64,000 nucleotides of DNA from Bdellovibrio bacteriovorus HD100 (GCF_000196175.1 NC_005363.1:2852001-2916000); one strand, 5' to 3'; counted from the first letter of the stretch, positions 29,208 through 39,786 are shown. Program-made: numbers and translations. The notes: a model not told the origin generated them from the sequence alone.

Positions 29208-32200
29208 TTAGTGCTGCTCTGGTTCGTCTTTAGACGCAACCGGCGCAACTGGTTCTACCTCGATCACTTCTTCGTCACCAAAATCTTCATCTTGGTCACG
29301 TAGAATGTCAGACTCCATCAGCTCCACGTTCAGTGCCAGAGATTGAAGCTCTTTCACCAATACGTTGAAGGATTCAGGCAAGCCTGGCTCAAGGATGTTT
29401 TCACCCTTCACGATGCTCTCGTACATACGAGTTCTACCTGCAACGTCATCTGACTTAACAGTCAGGAACTCTTGCAGAGAGTATGCAGCACCGTATGCTT
29501 CGATCGCCCAAACCTCCATCTCCCCGAGACGCTGACCACCGAACTGAGCTTTACCGCCCAGAGGCTGTTGAGAAACGAGTGAGTAAGGTCCGATAGAACG
29601 AGCGTGGATCTTCTCTTCCACCAAGTGGTGAAGTTTCAGCATGTACATGATACCGACAGTTACCGGATTCGTGAACGGCTCCCCTGTACGACCGTCGAAT
29701 AGAACGGACTTACCGGAAGAAGGCACTTGCGCTTTTGCAAGCAAACCTTTCACGTCAGATTCACGGGCACCATCAAACACCGGCGTACCCACGTGGATAC
29801 CGTGCTTCATGCGCTGAACCATGGACTTCAATGAAGCATCGTCTGCTTTATCAAGTTTCGCGGAGATATCAGAGTCGCTGAAGATGTCTTTCATCTCTGT
29901 GCGAGCGTTCTCTGCATTCCACTTCTCAAGATGAGCACCCAGTTGTTTACCAAGGTTGTGCGCTGCCCAACCCAAGTGAACCTCAAGGATCTGACCGATA
30001 TTCATACGAGAAGGAACCCCTAGTGGGTTCAGAACCATGTCTACTGGAGTACCGTCAGCAAGGTAAGGCATGTCTTCCGCAGGCAATACTTTGGAGACAA
30101 CACCCTTATTTCCGTGACGACCGGCGAATTTGTCACCGACTTGCATTTTACGTTTGATAGCAACGTAAACTTTAACCATTTTGATCACGCCCGGAGGCAA
30201 TTCGTCACCTTTACGAAGACGATCGATCTTTTCATTGAACACAAGTTTAACTGCATCCAACTGGTTACGAGCATTGTCGATGATTTTGTTCACCTGGAAC
30301 TCAAGGTCTTGCTCAAGAGGGATGTAGTTCAACAATTCGAATGGAACTGTCTCTAGATCCGCCTCTGTGATTTCCTGACCTTTGTTCAACAACTTCTGAG
30401 AACCGTCTTCATTCAGAAGAACGCCTGTAGTGATTTTACCCACCAGGATGTCACGAAGTTTGGAGATAGCGTTATTTTTGATAACGTTCTGCTCAACCGC
30501 CAAGTCTTTTTCAAGCTTGCGTTTTTTCTCTTCGATGATCAACGACAAACGCTCATCGCGGTCTGCGCCTTCACGAGAGTAAACTTGAGCATCGATAACA
30601 GTTCCGTACACGCCGGATGGAGCGCGCAAAGATGTATCACGAACGTCGCCGGCTTTTTCACCGAAGATCGCTCTCAAAAGTTTTTCCTCAGGAGAAAGCT
30701 GAGTTTCACCTTTTGGAGTCACTTTACCAACCAGGATGAAGCCAGGGCGAACTTCCGCACCGATGCGGATGATACCAGAGCTGTCCAGGTCTTTAAGAGC
30801 TTCCTCACCTACGTTGGCGATATCGCGAGTGATCTCTTCCTTACCAAGTTTTGTATCACGAGCCACGCACTCGAATTCTTCGATGTGGATGGAAGTGTAA
30901 ACGTCGTCTTTCAACAAACGCTCAGAAATAAGGATGGAGTCCTCGAAGTTGTAACCTTGCCATGGGGTGAACGCCACAAGGATGTTCTGACCCAATGCCA
31001 ATTCACCAAGCTCAGTGGAAGGACCGTCAGCGATGATGTCGCCTTTGGAAATCTTGTCACCAACAGTAACGATTGGTTTTTGGTTGAAGCACGTATTTTG
31101 ATTCGTACGCTGATACTTCGTCAGGTTGTAGATGTCCACGTTCGCACCCAGCTCGCCGCCTTTGGCGAAACGACGGATAACGATACGGGAAGCATCAACT
31201 TCCTCAACGATACCATCGTTTTGAGCAACGATGGAAGTACCGGAGTCACGAGCAACCAAACGCTCTACGCCTGTACCAACAAGTGGTGCGCGAGAACGAA
31301 GCAGTGGAACCGCTTGACGTTGCATGTTCGATCCCATCAAGGCACGGTTGGCGTCATCGTGCTCAAGGAATGGAATCAGGGAAGCTGCGATGGAAACCAA
31401 CTGAGATGGAGAAACGTCCATCAAAGCAACTTTATCCTTGTCTACGATCTCATACTCACCGTCACGACGAGTGATGGTAGTCGCAGTCTGGATAGCTTTG
31501 TTTCCAGCTTCGTCACGAGCCGCCGGAGCGATGTGGTGACCAGCTTCTTCCAATGCAGAAAGATAGTTGATGTCTTTGGAAACCTGACCCGCTTCAACTT
31601 TACGGTATGGAGTCTCAATGAAACCATAGTTGTTGATACGAGCATAAGTAGCCAAGGAAGCGATCAAACCGATGTTTGGACCCTCTGGAGTTTCGATAGG
31701 ACAGATACGTCCGTAGTGCGTAGGATGTACGTCACGTACTTCGAAACCAGCGCGATCACGAGTCAAACCACCAGGTCCAAGAGCAGACAAACGACGTTTG
31801 TGCGTGATCTCGGAAAGCGGGTTCGTCTGATCCATGAACTGAGACAACTGGGAAGAACCGAAGAATTCTTTAACTACGGCGTTCACAGGTTTCGCGTTCA
31901 CAAGATCGTGAGGCATCATTGTTTCAACGTCCTGAAGGGACATACGTTCACGGATAGCGCGCTCCATACGAACCAAACCGATACGGTATTGGTTTTCAAG
32001 CAACTCACCTACGGAACGAACACGACGGTTACCCAAGTGATCGATATCGTCGATAACACCACGACCATTTTTCAGATCGATCAAAGTTTTGATGGTGCTC
32101 AGGATATCCTTGTGAGTCAGTGTTCTGTGAGACGGTGGGCACTCGTCCATGGAGATACCGAATCTGTGATTGATCTTGATACGACCAACTTCAGAAAGGT

Positions 32201-33416
32201 CATAAGTCTCTGGATCGAAGAACAAACGGCCGAAGAATGTCGTAGCCGCTTCCAAAGTCGGAGGCTCACCAGGACGAAGACGCTTGTAGATCTCAACCAA
32301 AGATTCTTCTTTGTTGGAGACTTTATCAACCAACAGGGTGTTGCGCAGGTAAGGACCCACAGTCAAACCGTCGAAGAAGATCATGAAGAAGCTCTCGATA
32401 CCAGCTTCGATGGAACGCTTGATGATTGCAGCGTTCAGCTCAGCATTCGCATCAGCGATGATCTCACCAGTGGATTCATCGATCAATGGCTTCGCCAGAA
32501 CTTTGCCTTCCAGATCTTCCGGAAGAACATCAAGCTCTGTGATATCAAGATCTTTGATTTTCTTAACGATCGCACGAGTGATACGACGACCCGCTTTAAC
32601 CAGCGCTTCGCCAGTTTTTGGATCAACGATATCAGTCAATGCTCTTTGACCGGACATACGCTCGATGTCCAACTTACGGAAGAGCTTGCCGCCCTTAACG
32701 TAAACTTCATCAAGATCGTAGAAGTATTCCAGAAGCTGCTCAGAGTTGTAACCAAGAGCTTTAAGAAGGATTGTAACTGGGAACTTACGACGACGGTCGA
32801 TACGTACGTGGATAAGATCTTTTTGGTCAAACTCAGCATCCAACCATGAACCACGATAAGGGATCACACGTGCAGAGTAGATCAATTTACCAGAAGCATT
32901 GTTTTTACCACCATCGTGATCGAAGAACACGCCTGGAGATCTGTGCAACTGGGAAACAACAACGCGCTCAGTACCGTTGATGATGAAAGAACCGTTGGCA
33001 GTCATCAATGGGATTTCGCCCAGATAAACTTCCTGCTCTTTCACGTCACGGATGCTGCGTGCTTCAGTTTCTTCATCAACATCGAAAACGATCAGACGAA
33101 GAGTCACCTTGATAGGAGCAGCGAAAGTCATACCACGCTGACGGCACTCGTCCACGTCGTACTTAGCTGGCTCTAGAGTGTAAGATACAAACTCAAGGCT
33201 TGCTGTATTGTTGAAATCTGTGATTGGGAAAACAGATTTGAAAACGCCATTAAGACCAGCATCGCCGCGACGATCTGGATCCATATCTTTTTGAATGAAA
33301 GCTTCGTAAGAAGACTTCTGCAGTTCAATCAGATTTGGAATATCAATGACTTGCTTATTTTTCGCGAATGACTTTCTAACTCGAATGTTAGAAGCCGTAA
33401 CTGGAGTTTTTTCCAA
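29208..33416 (-). CDS. rpoB: RNA polymerase subunit beta
   Basis: A subunit of about 1402 residues. The fork/rifampicin region [34 protein letters not shown] and C-terminal [18 protein letters not shown] are intact. The acidic C-terminal tail extends past the core. Three starts are possible: GTG 33476, ATG 33446 and TTG 33416. Only the TTG has a good site (GGAGAG 6-7 nt upstream), and it leaves 11 residues before RVRKSF, close to the E. coli N-terminus, so I prefer it; ATG 33446 would add ten residues. It is separated from rplL by a plus-strand gene and has its own promoter. Confidence 0.96.
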   Translation of the reverse strand: MEKTPVTASNIRVRKSFAKNKQVIDIPNLIELQKSSYEAFIQKDMDPDRRGDAGLNGVFKSVFPITDFNNTASLEFVSYTLEPAKYDVDECRQRGMTFAAPIKVTLRLIVFDVDEETEARSIRDVKEQEVYLGEIPLMTANGSFIINGTERVVVSQLHRSPGVFFDHDGGKNNASGKLIYSARVIPYRGSWLDAEFDQKDLIHVRIDRRRKFPVTILLKALGYNSEQLLEYFYDLDEVYVKGGKLFRKLDIERMSGQRALTDIVDPKTGEALVKAGRRITRAIVKKIKDLDITELDVLPEDLEGKVLAKPLIDESTGEIIADANAELNAAIIKRSIEAGIESFFMIFFDGLTVGPYLRNTLLVDKVSNKEESLVEIYKRLRPGEPPTLEAATTFFGRLFFDPETYDLSEVGRIKINHRFGISMDECPPSHRTLTHKDILSTIKTLIDLKNGRGVIDDIDHLGNRRVRSVGELLENQYRIGLVRMERAIRERMSLQDVETMMPHDLVNAKPVNAVVKEFFGSSQLSQFMDQTNPLSEITHKRRLSALGPGGLTRDRAGFEVRDVHPTHYGRICPIETPEGPNIGLIASLATYARINNYGFIETPYRKVEAGQVSKDINYLSALEEAGHHIAPAARDEAGNKAIQTATTITRRDGEYEIVDKDKVALMDVSPSQLVSIAASLIPFLEHDDANRALMGSNMQRQAVPLLRSRAPLVGTGVERLVARDSGTSIVAQNDGIVEEVDASRIVIRRFAKGGELGANVDIYNLTKYQRTNQNTCFNQKPIVTVGDKISKGDIIADGPSTELGELALGQNILVAFTPWQGYNFEDSILISERLLKDDVYTSIHIEEFECVARDTKLGKEEITRDIANVGEEALKDLDSSGIIRIGAEVRPGFILVGKVTPKGETQLSPEEKLLRAIFGEKAGDVRDTSLRAPSGVYGTVIDAQVYSREGADRDERLSLIIEEKKRKLEKDLAVEQNVIKNNAISKLRDILVGKITTGVLLNEDGSQKLLNKGQEITEADLETVPFELLNYIPLEQDLEFQVNKIIDNARNQLDAVKLVFNEKIDRLRKGDELPPGVIKMVKVYVAIKRKMQVGDKFAGRHGNKGVVSKVLPAEDMPYLADGTPVDMVLNPLGVPSRMNIGQILEVHLGWAAHNLGKQLGAHLEKWNAENARTEMKDIFSDSDISAKLDKADDASLKSMVQRMKHGIHVGTPVFDGARESDVKGLLAKAQVPSSGKSVLFDGRTGEPFTNPVTVGIMYMLKLHHLVEEKIHARSIGPYSLVSQQPLGGKAQFGGQRLGEMEVWAIEAYGAAYSLQEFLTVKSDDVAGRTRMYESIVKGENILEPGLPESFNVLVKELQSLALNVELMESDILRDQDEDFGDEEVIEVEPVAPVASKDEPEQH

Positions 33417-33492
33417 TGTACTCTCCGTGATAAGAAAATCGGACATTCGCTTCGGGGGGAATGTTCCAAGGCCCACATTAAATAAAAACGCA

Positions 33493-33520
33493 AGTATCTC
33501 AAACTACCCTAAGTTTTCAA
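33493..33520 (-). promoter_or_regulatory. Candidate promoter of rpoBC
   Basis: On the minus strand TTGAAA (33520-33515) and GATACT (33498-33493) are 16 nt apart, about 75 nt before the preferred rpoB start. Upstream lies a perfect hairpin GTTTTTGG / CCAAAAAC (33541-33548 with 33556-33563). Confidence 0.6.
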
Positions 33521-33679
33521 TAAAGCAAGTGATTCTAAAGGTTTTTGGCGCCTTTCCAAAAACTTCAGGCACTCCAAAAATGGCCGGTTATTGCGTCGTG
33601 TAAAGTCGAGTTTTGCAGCTAATCAGTAGCCCATAACAAGGACGCATCATAGGCTTAAAAAGTCGAAGGAAGGACCCCC

Positions 33680-34435
33680 ATGTTTAGAGCGTTGTTCGCC
33701 TTAAGTTTGCTTAGTTTATCAGCATGTTCACACTCCATCAGCATGCGCGCCTCCCATTTCAACATGCCGGTGGTATCCAACGAACAGTGGCAAGGACATG
33801 CCGCCGTGGTCATGGCCTCGGAAACCCGAGTGACCCTGGTCAACGACATCAACTCAAACCCACCCCTGCGCGACAAGGTTCTGATCAACAGCGACATTGA
33901 CGCCAGCGACTTCGTGACCGGCGCAAACAACGTCGGATTCGACGCAAGCGTGAGTGTTTTCAAAGGGATAGAAGTCTATCTGGAAAACTTCCTGTGGGGC
34001 GCAAGATTCCAGTTCCTGAACCACGGAACTCAAAACCGAGTGTGGGTCGGCTCCCTGATGGGCGCCTACGGAACAAAAAGTGAAACCACAACCGACGCAT
34101 TTTACCTGGGCAACAACACCACCGACGCCAAAGCCGAGTCAGACATCACCACCTCCCAAGCCGGAGTCAGCCTAGGGTACAAATACGAGTACCTGGTCCC
34201 CTACTTTTCCTACATCTACGAATTCCACAAAGTCAAAACAAGCATCACCAGCACCAACGGAACCTTCGGCCCCTATGACGACGAAGGAAATCACAGTTAC
34301 TATTCCGTGGGCCTAAGCACCCATCAAAAAGGCCTCCGAGCCGCCATCGAATACAGCCACATAGACATCAAATGGGACAGATCCGACCGCGAAAGCCAAG
34401 AAGCCTTCGGCGTAAAACTAGGTTTCGCCTGGTAA
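33680..34435 (+). CDS. Putative outer-membrane beta-barrel protein with lipobox
   Basis: A 251-residue exported protein I cannot name. The signal peptide ends in a canonical lipobox LSAC (Cys16), and the rest is rich in alternating beta strands with Tyr, ending in FGVKLGFAW; a terminal aromatic residue is the usual signal for barrel insertion. A lipidated beta-barrel is uncommon, so either the lipobox is fortuitous or this is a lipoprotein with barrel-like fold. AAGGAAGG precedes the ATG. It lies on the opposite strand between rpoB and rplL, which in most bacteria are adjacent, suggesting insertion of foreign material into the rif region. Confidence 0.7.
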   Translation: MFRALFALSLLSLSACSHSISMRASHFNMPVVSNEQWQGHAAVVMASETRVTLVNDINSNPPLRDKVLINSDIDASDFVTGANNVGFDASVSVFKGIEVYLENFLWGARFQFLNHGTQNRVWVGSLMGAYGTKSETTTDAFYLGNNTTDAKAESDITTSQAGVSLGYKYEYLVPYFSYIYEFHKVKTSITSTNGTFGPYDDEGNHSYYSVGLSTHQKGLRAAIEYSHIDIKWDRSDRESQEAFGVKLGFAW

Positions 34436-34443
34436 AAACAACC

Positions 34444-34477
34444 ACCCAAAAACAAAAAAGGCCCCAACAGGGGCCTT
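34444..34477 (-). terminator. Intrinsic terminator (minus) behind the lipoprotein gene
   Basis: Stem AAGGCCCC / GGGGCCTT (34458-34465 with 34470-34477), 4-nt loop. On the minus strand it is followed by TTTTGTTTTT, so it would stop leftward read-through from rplL; it may also work weakly for the plus-strand gene ending at 34435. Confidence 0.75.
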
Positions 34478-34750
34478 AATAATTTCAAAAACCAAAAATC
34501 TAAGTCCAAAGCACCAAACGAAGGGGCTTTTTCGCATTTTGGCCACCGCAAGCCCCGTTAGGATTGGGCTGGGGGCTTAAGGGTGCAAAACCTGAGTTCC
34601 ACAGCGCCCGAAAATCCAATCCAGCACTTAGAAAACTAAAAATAAAATACTACCGCAAAACAAAAAGCCCCCACCGCGCGAGGACTGTCCGAAAGGTTTT
34701 GCACCCCTAAGCCCCCAGCCCAATCCCAACGAAGGGTAAAGCGAGGGCCA

Positions 34751-34783
34751 AAATGCAAAAAGCCCCGTGTTTCCACGAGGCTT
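34751..34783 (-). terminator. Terminator of rplJL
   Basis: On the minus strand stem AAGCCTCGTG / CACGGGGCTT with a GAAA tetraloop, followed by TTTGCATTTT, 30 nt after the rplL stop. Confidence 0.85.
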
Positions 34784-34813
34784 TCGGCATTAGTATAAAC
34801 TAAGTGGCAGAAA

Positions 34814-35182
34814 TTACTTAACAGTAACTTTCGCGCCCGCAGCTTCAAGAGCTTTCTTGATTTTTTCTGCGTCTTCTTTAGTAGCGCCTTCTTTAACAGC
34901 TTTGTTACCAGCTTCAACAAGGGCTTTAGCTTCAGCAAGACCCAAACCAGTCAAGCCACGAACTTCTTTAATAACGTTGATTTTGTTGGCGCCAGCGTCA
35001 ACAAGGATAACGTCAAAAGCAGTTTTTTCTTCAACAGCAGCAGCAGGACCTGCAGCAGCAGCAGCAACTGGAGCAGCAGCGGAAACGCCCCATTTTTCTT
35101 CCAAAGTTTTTACTAGTTCTGCGATCTCAAGAACAGTTTTCGCAGACAACGCTTCAACGATTTGATCGTTAGTCAGAGACAT
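34814..35182 (-). CDS. rplL: 50S ribosomal protein L7/L12
   Basis: A 122-residue stalk protein that recruits translation GTPases. N-terminal dimerisation domain (1-33), Ala-rich hinge (35-50) and C-terminal domain with [23 protein letters not shown] and [12 protein letters not shown] are all present. It follows rplJ by 82 nt and ends in a terminator, so rpoB is not co-transcribed with it in the usual way. Confidence 0.98.
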   Translation of the reverse strand: MSLTNDQIVEALSAKTVLEIAELVKTLEEKWGVSAAAPVAAAAAGPAAAVEEKTAFDVILVDAGANKINVIKEVRGLTGLGLAEAKALVEAGNKAVKEGATKEDAEKIKKALEAAGAKVTVK

Positions 35183-35264
35183 TTTATCCTCCAGGGATAT
35201 AAAAAATTATTTAAAAATTCAAATATTCAGCACCATCAGTCCCGAACCTTCGGGATTCAAGCAA

Positions 35265-35795
35265 TTACGCTTGTGGAGCTTCTTCAGTACCAGCGGCTGC
35301 GCCGCCGCCCATTTTCTCAGCGTAAGCGTTAAGACATCTAGCAAGTGCAGAACCTGCACCCAACAATGTACCCAACAACATAGCGCGAAGCTGGTCTTTG
35401 CCCGGAAGTGTCGCCAAGAATTTAATCTTAGCATCATCCAAAGCAGCGCCGTCCATAACACCGGACTTGATTTGCAGAACTTCTACGTCCTTAGCGAAAT
35501 CAGCCAATGCTTTTGCAGTCGCGTTCACTTCACCGTAAGAGAATACGATGGCGTTAGTACCTTTCATTGAATTAGCAAATGCTGTTTCAATAGCTGGGTG
35601 ATCTTTGAACGCTCTTTTTGCAAGAGTATTACGAACAACTTTCATCTCAGAATCAGCAGCATTCAATTTTTTACGCAAGTTAGTTACTTGCTCAACCTTG
35701 ATGCCTTTGAAGTCGACGATGAAAGCTCCCTTAGCCTTTCCGAATTTCTCCGTGATTAGCTTAATCTCCTGCTCTTTATCTGCGCGAGTGATCAT
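35265..35795 (-). CDS. rplJ: 50S ribosomal protein L10
   Basis: A 176-residue L10 that anchors the L12 stalk dimers. [23 protein letters not shown] is the N-terminal rRNA-binding region; the C-terminal helix (about 140-165) binds L12. The longer ATG at 35813 is less likely because GGAGG lies 8 nt before the ATG at 35795. An L10-leader-like RNA precedes it. Confidence 0.96.
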
Positions 35796-35814
35796 ATGTG
35801 AGCCTCCTTTCATT

Positions 35815-35950
35815 AGACTTTTTGCCCTTCTTGCGAAGGGGCCTGTGCGAATCAGGTCGGTTTGGAGGTCGCATGAACCTTTTTGCCTTATCTCGGTAGG
35901 CCCCTCACAAACGAGGGATTACATCCACTGAAAGAAACCTACTGTCTCTG
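35815..35950 (-). ncRNA. L10 leader-like cis-regulatory RNA
   Basis: The leader of rplJ contains GACAGTAGG, then a CCCTCG / TGAGGGG hairpin and CCTACCGAG, the pattern I recall for the Rfam L10 leader that binds the L10-L12 complex. Closer to the gene is CCCTTC-GCAA-GAAGGG, a GNRA-loop hairpin. Boundaries are approximate. Confidence 0.6.
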
Positions 35951-35984
35951 ATCGCAATAATTTTATGAACTAATACAAAATAAC

Positions 35985-36022
35985 CAGATAAAAAACAAGG
36001 CCCTGAGCACGCTCAGAGCCTT
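35985..36022 (-). terminator. Terminator between rplA and rplJ
   Basis: Stem AAGGCTCTGAGC / GCTCAGGGCCTT (minus strand) with a minimal loop, followed by TGTTTTTT, 9 nt after the rplA stop. It would separate rplKA from rplJL; a TAAAAT -10-like box lies just downstream. Confidence 0.85.
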
Positions 36023-36030
36023 AAAATTTA

Positions 36031-36735
36031 CTAGTTAGCGCCAGTTGCAGCAGCTGCCGCATTTGGCTCGATCTTAACGCCTGGGCCCATAGTGGACGCT
36101 ACAGCGATAGAACGAAGGTAGATACCTTTGGAAGATGCTGGTTTAGCCTTAACGATAGCTCCCAACAAAGTCATGAAGTTATCTTTAAGTTTAGCATCGC
36201 CCATGGATTTCTTACCGATACCAGCGTGTACGATACCTGCTTTATCAACGCGGAAGTCCAACTTACCTTTTTTCTCGGCAGTTACAGCTTCACCAACGTT
36301 CATAGTTACAGTACCGATTTTTGGATTCGGCATCAAACCACGAGGCCCCAGGATCTTAGCAACTTTAGAAACAGTCGCCATCATGTCCGGAGTCGCGATA
36401 CATTTATCGAAATCCAACCAGCCGCCCTGGATTTTAGCTACCAGGTCGTCTGCGCCTACGAAGTCAGCGCCAGCTGCTTTCGCTTCAGCCTCTTTCGGGC
36501 CTTTTGCGAAAACAACAACTTTAACTTCTTTGCCCAAACCGTGAGGAAGAGCGATAGCTCCACGCACTTGTTGGTCAGATTGCTTAGGGTCAATACCCAA
36601 ACGCAATGCTACGTCGATAGATTCATCAAATTTAGCTGGAGCTGTTTCAACAACCAGTTTGAATGCTTCTTCAACAGTGTACTTTTTTGCAGAATCAACT
36701 TTTTTAGCGACTGCTGCGAATTTTTTGCCTGCCAT
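36031..36735 (-). CDS. rplA: 50S ribosomal protein L1
   Basis: A 234-residue L1 of the mobile stalk that moves deacylated tRNA out of the E site, and L11-operon repressor in E. coli. FDESIDVALRLGIDPKQSDQQVRGAIALPHG at 33-63 and GPRGLMPNPKIGTVT near 129-143 are diagnostic. It follows rplK by 12 nt. Confidence 0.98.
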   Translation of the reverse strand: MAGKKFAAVAKKVDSAKKYTVEEAFKLVVETAPAKFDESIDVALRLGIDPKQSDQQVRGAIALPHGLGKEVKVVVFAKGPKEAEAKAAGADFVGADDLVAKIQGGWLDFDKCIATPDMMATVSKVAKILGPRGLMPNPKIGTVTMNVGEAVTAEKKGKLDFRVDKAGIVHAGIGKKSMGDAKLKDNFMTLLGAIVKAKPASSKGIYLRSIAVASTMGPGVKIEPNAAAAATGAN

Positions 36736-36747
36736 CTTATACCACCC

Positions 36748-37170
36748 TTACGCGATGTCGATGCCCATGCTTTTAGCCGTACCAGCAACTTGTGACATTG
36801 CGGATTCAACTTTCAAGCAGTTCAAGTCAGGCAATTTCGTTGTAGCGATTTGCTTGATTTGATCGTTATTGATTTTGCCAACTTTGTCCTTCTGAGGCTG
36901 CTTGGAACCGGATTCCAGTTTCAACGCCTTTTTGATCAAAGAAGACACCGGTGGTGTTTTTGTGATGAAAGTAAACGATCTGTCTTGGTAAACAGTGATG
37001 ATGATAGGGATGATGCTATCACCCAACGCTTGTGTACGAGCGTTGAACTGCTTACAGAATTCCATGATGTTTACCCCATGCTGTCCGAGCGCCGGTCCAA
37101 CGGGTGGAGCTGGATTAGCTTTCCCTGCCGGTATCTGCAGCTTGATCATTCCTGTAACTTTTTTTGCCAT
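36748..37170 (-). CDS. rplK: 50S ribosomal protein L11
   Basis: A 140-residue L11 of the GTPase-associated centre. [35 protein letters not shown] is the N-terminal signature; the C-terminal domain binds 23S rRNA. An upstream ATG at 37185 is in frame, but AGGAG lies 6 nt before the ATG at 37170 and matches the family start MAKKV. Confidence 0.97.
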
Positions 37171-37232
37171 GACCCACTCCTGCAAGAGGTTGTGTTAATT
37201 AATATCCATCGGCCGCCCTATGCGGCTTCTGG

Positions 37233-37766
37233 TTATGGTTTTTCTACTTGAATGTAATCCAACTCAACTGGAGTCGGACGACCGAAGATGCTCACAAGAA
37301 CTTTAAGCTTCGCTTTGTCCTCGTTGATCTCTTCAACTGTTCCCTGGAAGTTGGAGAATGGACCGTCAATAACAGTCACGTTCTCACCCACAGCGAACTT
37401 CACTTTCGGTCTTGGTTTTTCAGCAACGCCAGCCATCTGCTGGGTCACACGAAGAACTTCAGCCTCAGGAACTTCCGGAGGACGGGTTTTAGTGCCGCCC
37501 ACGAAGCCCGTGACTTTAGACGAATTACGTACCAAATGCCAAGTCTCATCATTCAAAAACATCTGAACGAAGATATAACCCGGGAAAAATTTACGTGATT
37601 TGGTCTGTTTTTGACCTTTTACCAGCTCCACTACGCTTTCCGCAGGGATCAGGATTTCACCAAAGAACTCTTCCATTTTGGAAGATTTGATCTTTTCTTC
37701 GATGGCTTTTTTAGCTGTGTTTTCACAGCTTGTCTGAACGTTAACGATGTACCACTTTTTTTCCAT
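37233..37766 (-). CDS. nusG: Transcription antitermination factor NusG
   Basis: A 177-residue NusG that links RNA polymerase to Rho or to S10 on the ribosome. The NGN domain begins [14 protein letters not shown] and includes FPGYIFVQM; the C-terminal KOW domain has [23 protein letters not shown]. It is between secE and rplK as usual. Confidence 0.98.
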   Translation of the reverse strand: MEKKWYIVNVQTSCENTAKKAIEEKIKSSKMEEFFGEILIPAESVVELVKGQKQTKSRKFFPGYIFVQMFLNDETWHLVRNSSKVTGFVGGTKTRPPEVPEAEVLRVTQQMAGVAEKPRPKVKFAVGENVTVIDGPFSNFQGTVEEINEDKAKLKVLVSIFGRPTPVELDYIQVEKP

Positions 37767-37776
37767 GGTTCCGTCC

Positions 37777-38154
37777 TTACTTCATAAGAAAGTTGATTAA
37801 GAAGCCAGAGATCAGATCGAAGGAACTGATGATAACACTGGAGATAAGAACCATAACCACGCAAGCGATAGTCATGGCCGTTGTGTCCTTGCGAGAAGGC
37901 CAAACAACTTTACGGATTTCAGAAACTACTTCTTCGCCCCAAGTCTGAACGCGTGGGTTGAACTGAAGAGCGGCAAACAACGCGAAACCTGCCAAAACAG
38001 GGATCCCGTGGCGAACCATATCGGAGTCAGCAGCACGAGCCACAACACCGAATGCGCCGGCGAATGCCTTGATTAGAAGAGAGACGGTCAAACCGACCAA
38101 GATACCTGCAAGTGCAAAGCTGATAGTCAAAATCTTAGAGTTGGCCTTTTCCAT
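37777..38154 (-). CDS. secE: Preprotein translocase subunit SecE (three-helix form)
   Basis: A 125-residue SecE with three membrane helices (about 8-30, 48-63, 92-118), like the E. coli form rather than the short single-helix form. The conserved amphipathic segment [17 protein letters not shown] precedes the last helix. It stabilises SecY in the membrane. It lies 32 nt after tRNA-Trp. Confidence 0.95.
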   Translation of the reverse strand: MEKANSKILTISFALAGILVGLTVSLLIKAFAGAFGVVARAADSDMVRHGIPVLAGFALFAALQFNPRVQTWGEEVVSEIRKVVWPSRKDTTAMTIACVVMVLISSVIISSFDLISGFLINFLMK

Positions 38155-38186
38155 TATTCCTCATCCTAAAGTTATGGAGTCAAAAT

Positions 38187-38262
38187 TGGCAGGGGCGGAG
38201 GGATTCGAACCCACGACCTAACGATTTGGAGTCGTTCGCTCTACCGCTGGAGCTACACCCCT
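38187..38262 (-). tRNA. tRNA-Trp (anticodon CCA)
   Basis: 76 nt including an encoded 3' CCA. Acceptor AGGGGTG / CGCCCCT with discriminator G, anticodon arm CGACT-CCA-AATCG and T-loop GGTTCGAATCC are all seen. It lies between tuf and secE, as in many proteobacteria. Confidence 0.96.
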
Positions 38263-38400
38263 ACTGATCTTATTGATGACAACCGACCGCACAGGATCGT
38301 TTCTCATCAATAATCTCCCTTGCGATACTATTTATGGGAGATTTTAGGACCAGTAAAAGCCATTTTTGACTTACTTTTTGGTACTGCCAAGAAACACCGA
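38263..38400 (-). other. Spacer with two inverted repeats before tRNA-Trp
   Basis: Two perfect inverted repeats: TTATTGATG (38270-38278) with CATCAATAA (38305-38313), and AATCTCCC (38312-38319) with GGGAGATT (38336-38343). They overlap by two bases, so the two helices would compete. They may guide processing of the tuf-tRNA-Trp transcript. Confidence 0.55.
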
Positions 38401-38428
38401 GGGGGACCCTTTTGTCAAGGAGTCCCCC
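38401..38428 (-). terminator. Hairpin after tuf
   Basis: Stem GGGGGAC / GTCCCCC with an inner CCTT/AAGG pairing. No strong T run follows on the minus strand, so it may be a weak terminator or processing site between tuf and tRNA-Trp. Confidence 0.5.
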
Positions 38429-38459
38429 GGGTGATTATTACTTAGCTTACGCTGCGTTA

Positions 38460-39650
38460 TTACTCAAGGATCTCAGTAACAACACCAGCTCCAACTGTAC
38501 GACCGCCTTCACGGATCGCGAAGCGAAGCTCTTTTTCCATAGCGATAGGAGCGATAAGTTCAACAGAAACTTCGATCTTATCACCAGGCATAACCATTTC
38601 AGTTCCAGCTTTCAAAGTACAAACGCCAGTAACGTCTGTAGTACGGAAGTAGAACTGAGGACGGTAACCGTTGAAGAATGGAGTGTGACGTCCGCCTTCT
38701 TCTTTAGTCAGGATGTACGCTTCAGCTTTGAATTTTTTGTGTGGTTTAACTGTACCTGGTTTAACAAGTACTTGGCCACGTTCAACGTCTTCTTTTTTAG
38801 TACCACGAAGAAGAACACCGCAGTTGTCCCCTGCTTGACCTTCGTCAAGAAGTTTACGGAACATCTCGATACCAGTTACAGTAGTTTTTTGAGTTGGACG
38901 GATACCAACGATTTCGATCTCGTCACCAACTTTAACAATACCACGCTCTACACGGCCAGTAACAACTGTACCACGACCAGAGATAGAGAATACGTCCTCT
39001 ACTGGCATCAAGAAAGTTTTGTCTACTGCACGAACTGGAGCTGGGATGTAAGTATCACAAGCTTCCATCAATTTCATGATAGCTGGACGACCGATTTCGG
39101 AAGTGTCGCCTTCAAGAGCTTTCAATGCAGAACCTTTAACAACTGGGATATCATCGCCAGGGAATTCGTATTTAGACAGAAGTTCACGAACTTCAAGCTC
39201 AACTAGCTCAAGAAGTTCTTTATCGTCAACCATGTCAACTTTGTTCATGAATACAACTAGAGCAGGAACACCTACTTGACGTGCAAGAAGGATGTGCTCA
39301 CGAGTTTGTGGCATTGGACCGTCAGCAGAAGAAACTACCAAGATAGCTCCGTCCATTTGAGCAGCACCAGTGATCATGTTTTTTACGTAGTCAGCGTGAC
39401 CCGGGCAGTCAACGTGAGCGTAGTGACGGTTGTCAGTTTCGTACTCAACGTGAGTAGTGGAGATCGTGATACCACGAGCTTTTTCTTCTGGAGACTTATC
39501 GATTTGATCGTAAGCCATCGCTTGAGCTTTACCAGATGCTGCAAGAGTAGTCGTGATAGCAGCAGTCAAAGTTGTTTTACCATGATCGACGTGACCGATA
39601 GTGCCGATATTTACGTGCGGTTTATTACGTGTAAATTTCTCTTTAGACAT
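38460..39650 (-). CDS. tuf: Elongation factor Tu
   Basis: A 396-residue GTPase that delivers aminoacyl-t[12 protein letters not shown] (19-27), [19 protein letters not shown] and NKVD motifs are intact. The start follows AGGAGG. It is the only tuf in this window and lies after tRNA-Thr(GGT), in the tRNA-tufB arrangement. Confidence 0.98.
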   Translation of the reverse strand: MSKEKFTRNKPHVNIGTIGHVDHGKTTLTAAITTTLAASGKAQAMAYDQIDKSPEEKARGITISTTHVEYETDNRHYAHVDCPGHADYVKNMITGAAQMDGAILVVSSADGPMPQTREHILLARQVGVPALVVFMNKVDMVDDKELLELVELEVRELLSKYEFPGDDIPVVKGSALKALEGDTSEIGRPAIMKLMEACDTYIPAPVRAVDKTFLMPVEDVFSISGRGTVVTGRVERGIVKVGDEIEIVGIRPTQKTTVTGIEMFRKLLDEGQAGDNCGVLLRGTKKEDVERGQVLVKPGTVKPHKKFKAEAYILTKEEGGRHTPFFNGYRPQFYFRTTDVTGVCTLKAGTEMVMPGDKIEVSVELIAPIAMEKELRFAIREGGRTVGAGVVTEILE

Positions 39651-39711
39651 TTATTCCTCCTGCAGAGATTTTTTATTTTATCTTAACCTTAAAAATTAAA
39701 AGCCAAATAAG

Positions 39712-39786
39712 TGGAGCCCATGATCGGAGCCGAACCGACGACCTCACCCTTACCAAGGGTGTGCTCTACCACTGAGCTACATGGGC
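39712..39786 (-). tRNA. tRNA-Thr (anticodon GGT)
   Basis: 75 nt with encoded CCA. Acceptor GCCCATG pairs with CATGGGC; anticodon arm CACCC-TTGGTAA-GGGTG; T-arm GGTTCGGCTCC. It is the tRNA closest to tuf. Confidence 0.96.

Larger units (their letters stand above)
34436..34813. repeat. 378-nt gene-free region with a long inverted repeat
   Basis: No convincing gene is present. Inner arms 34561-34593 and 34694-34726 are reverse complements at 32 of 33 positions. Outer arms 34523-34544 and 34746-34766 are also complementary apart from a single-base gap, so the whole palindrome spans 34523-34766 with a loop of about 100 nt. The right arm runs into the rplL terminator. The sequence looks like an inverted duplication of a terminator-containing block. 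Confidence 0.85.

Noticed and set aside
30585..32849. 754-codon plus-strand frame opposite rpoB
   Set aside because: Antisense shadow caused by codon bias; Thr/Asn-rich with no domain, while rpoB on the other strand is fully conserved.
34636..34938. Lys/Leu-rich minus-strand frame overlapping rplL end
   Set aside because: Out-of-frame reading of rplL continuing into the inverted repeat.
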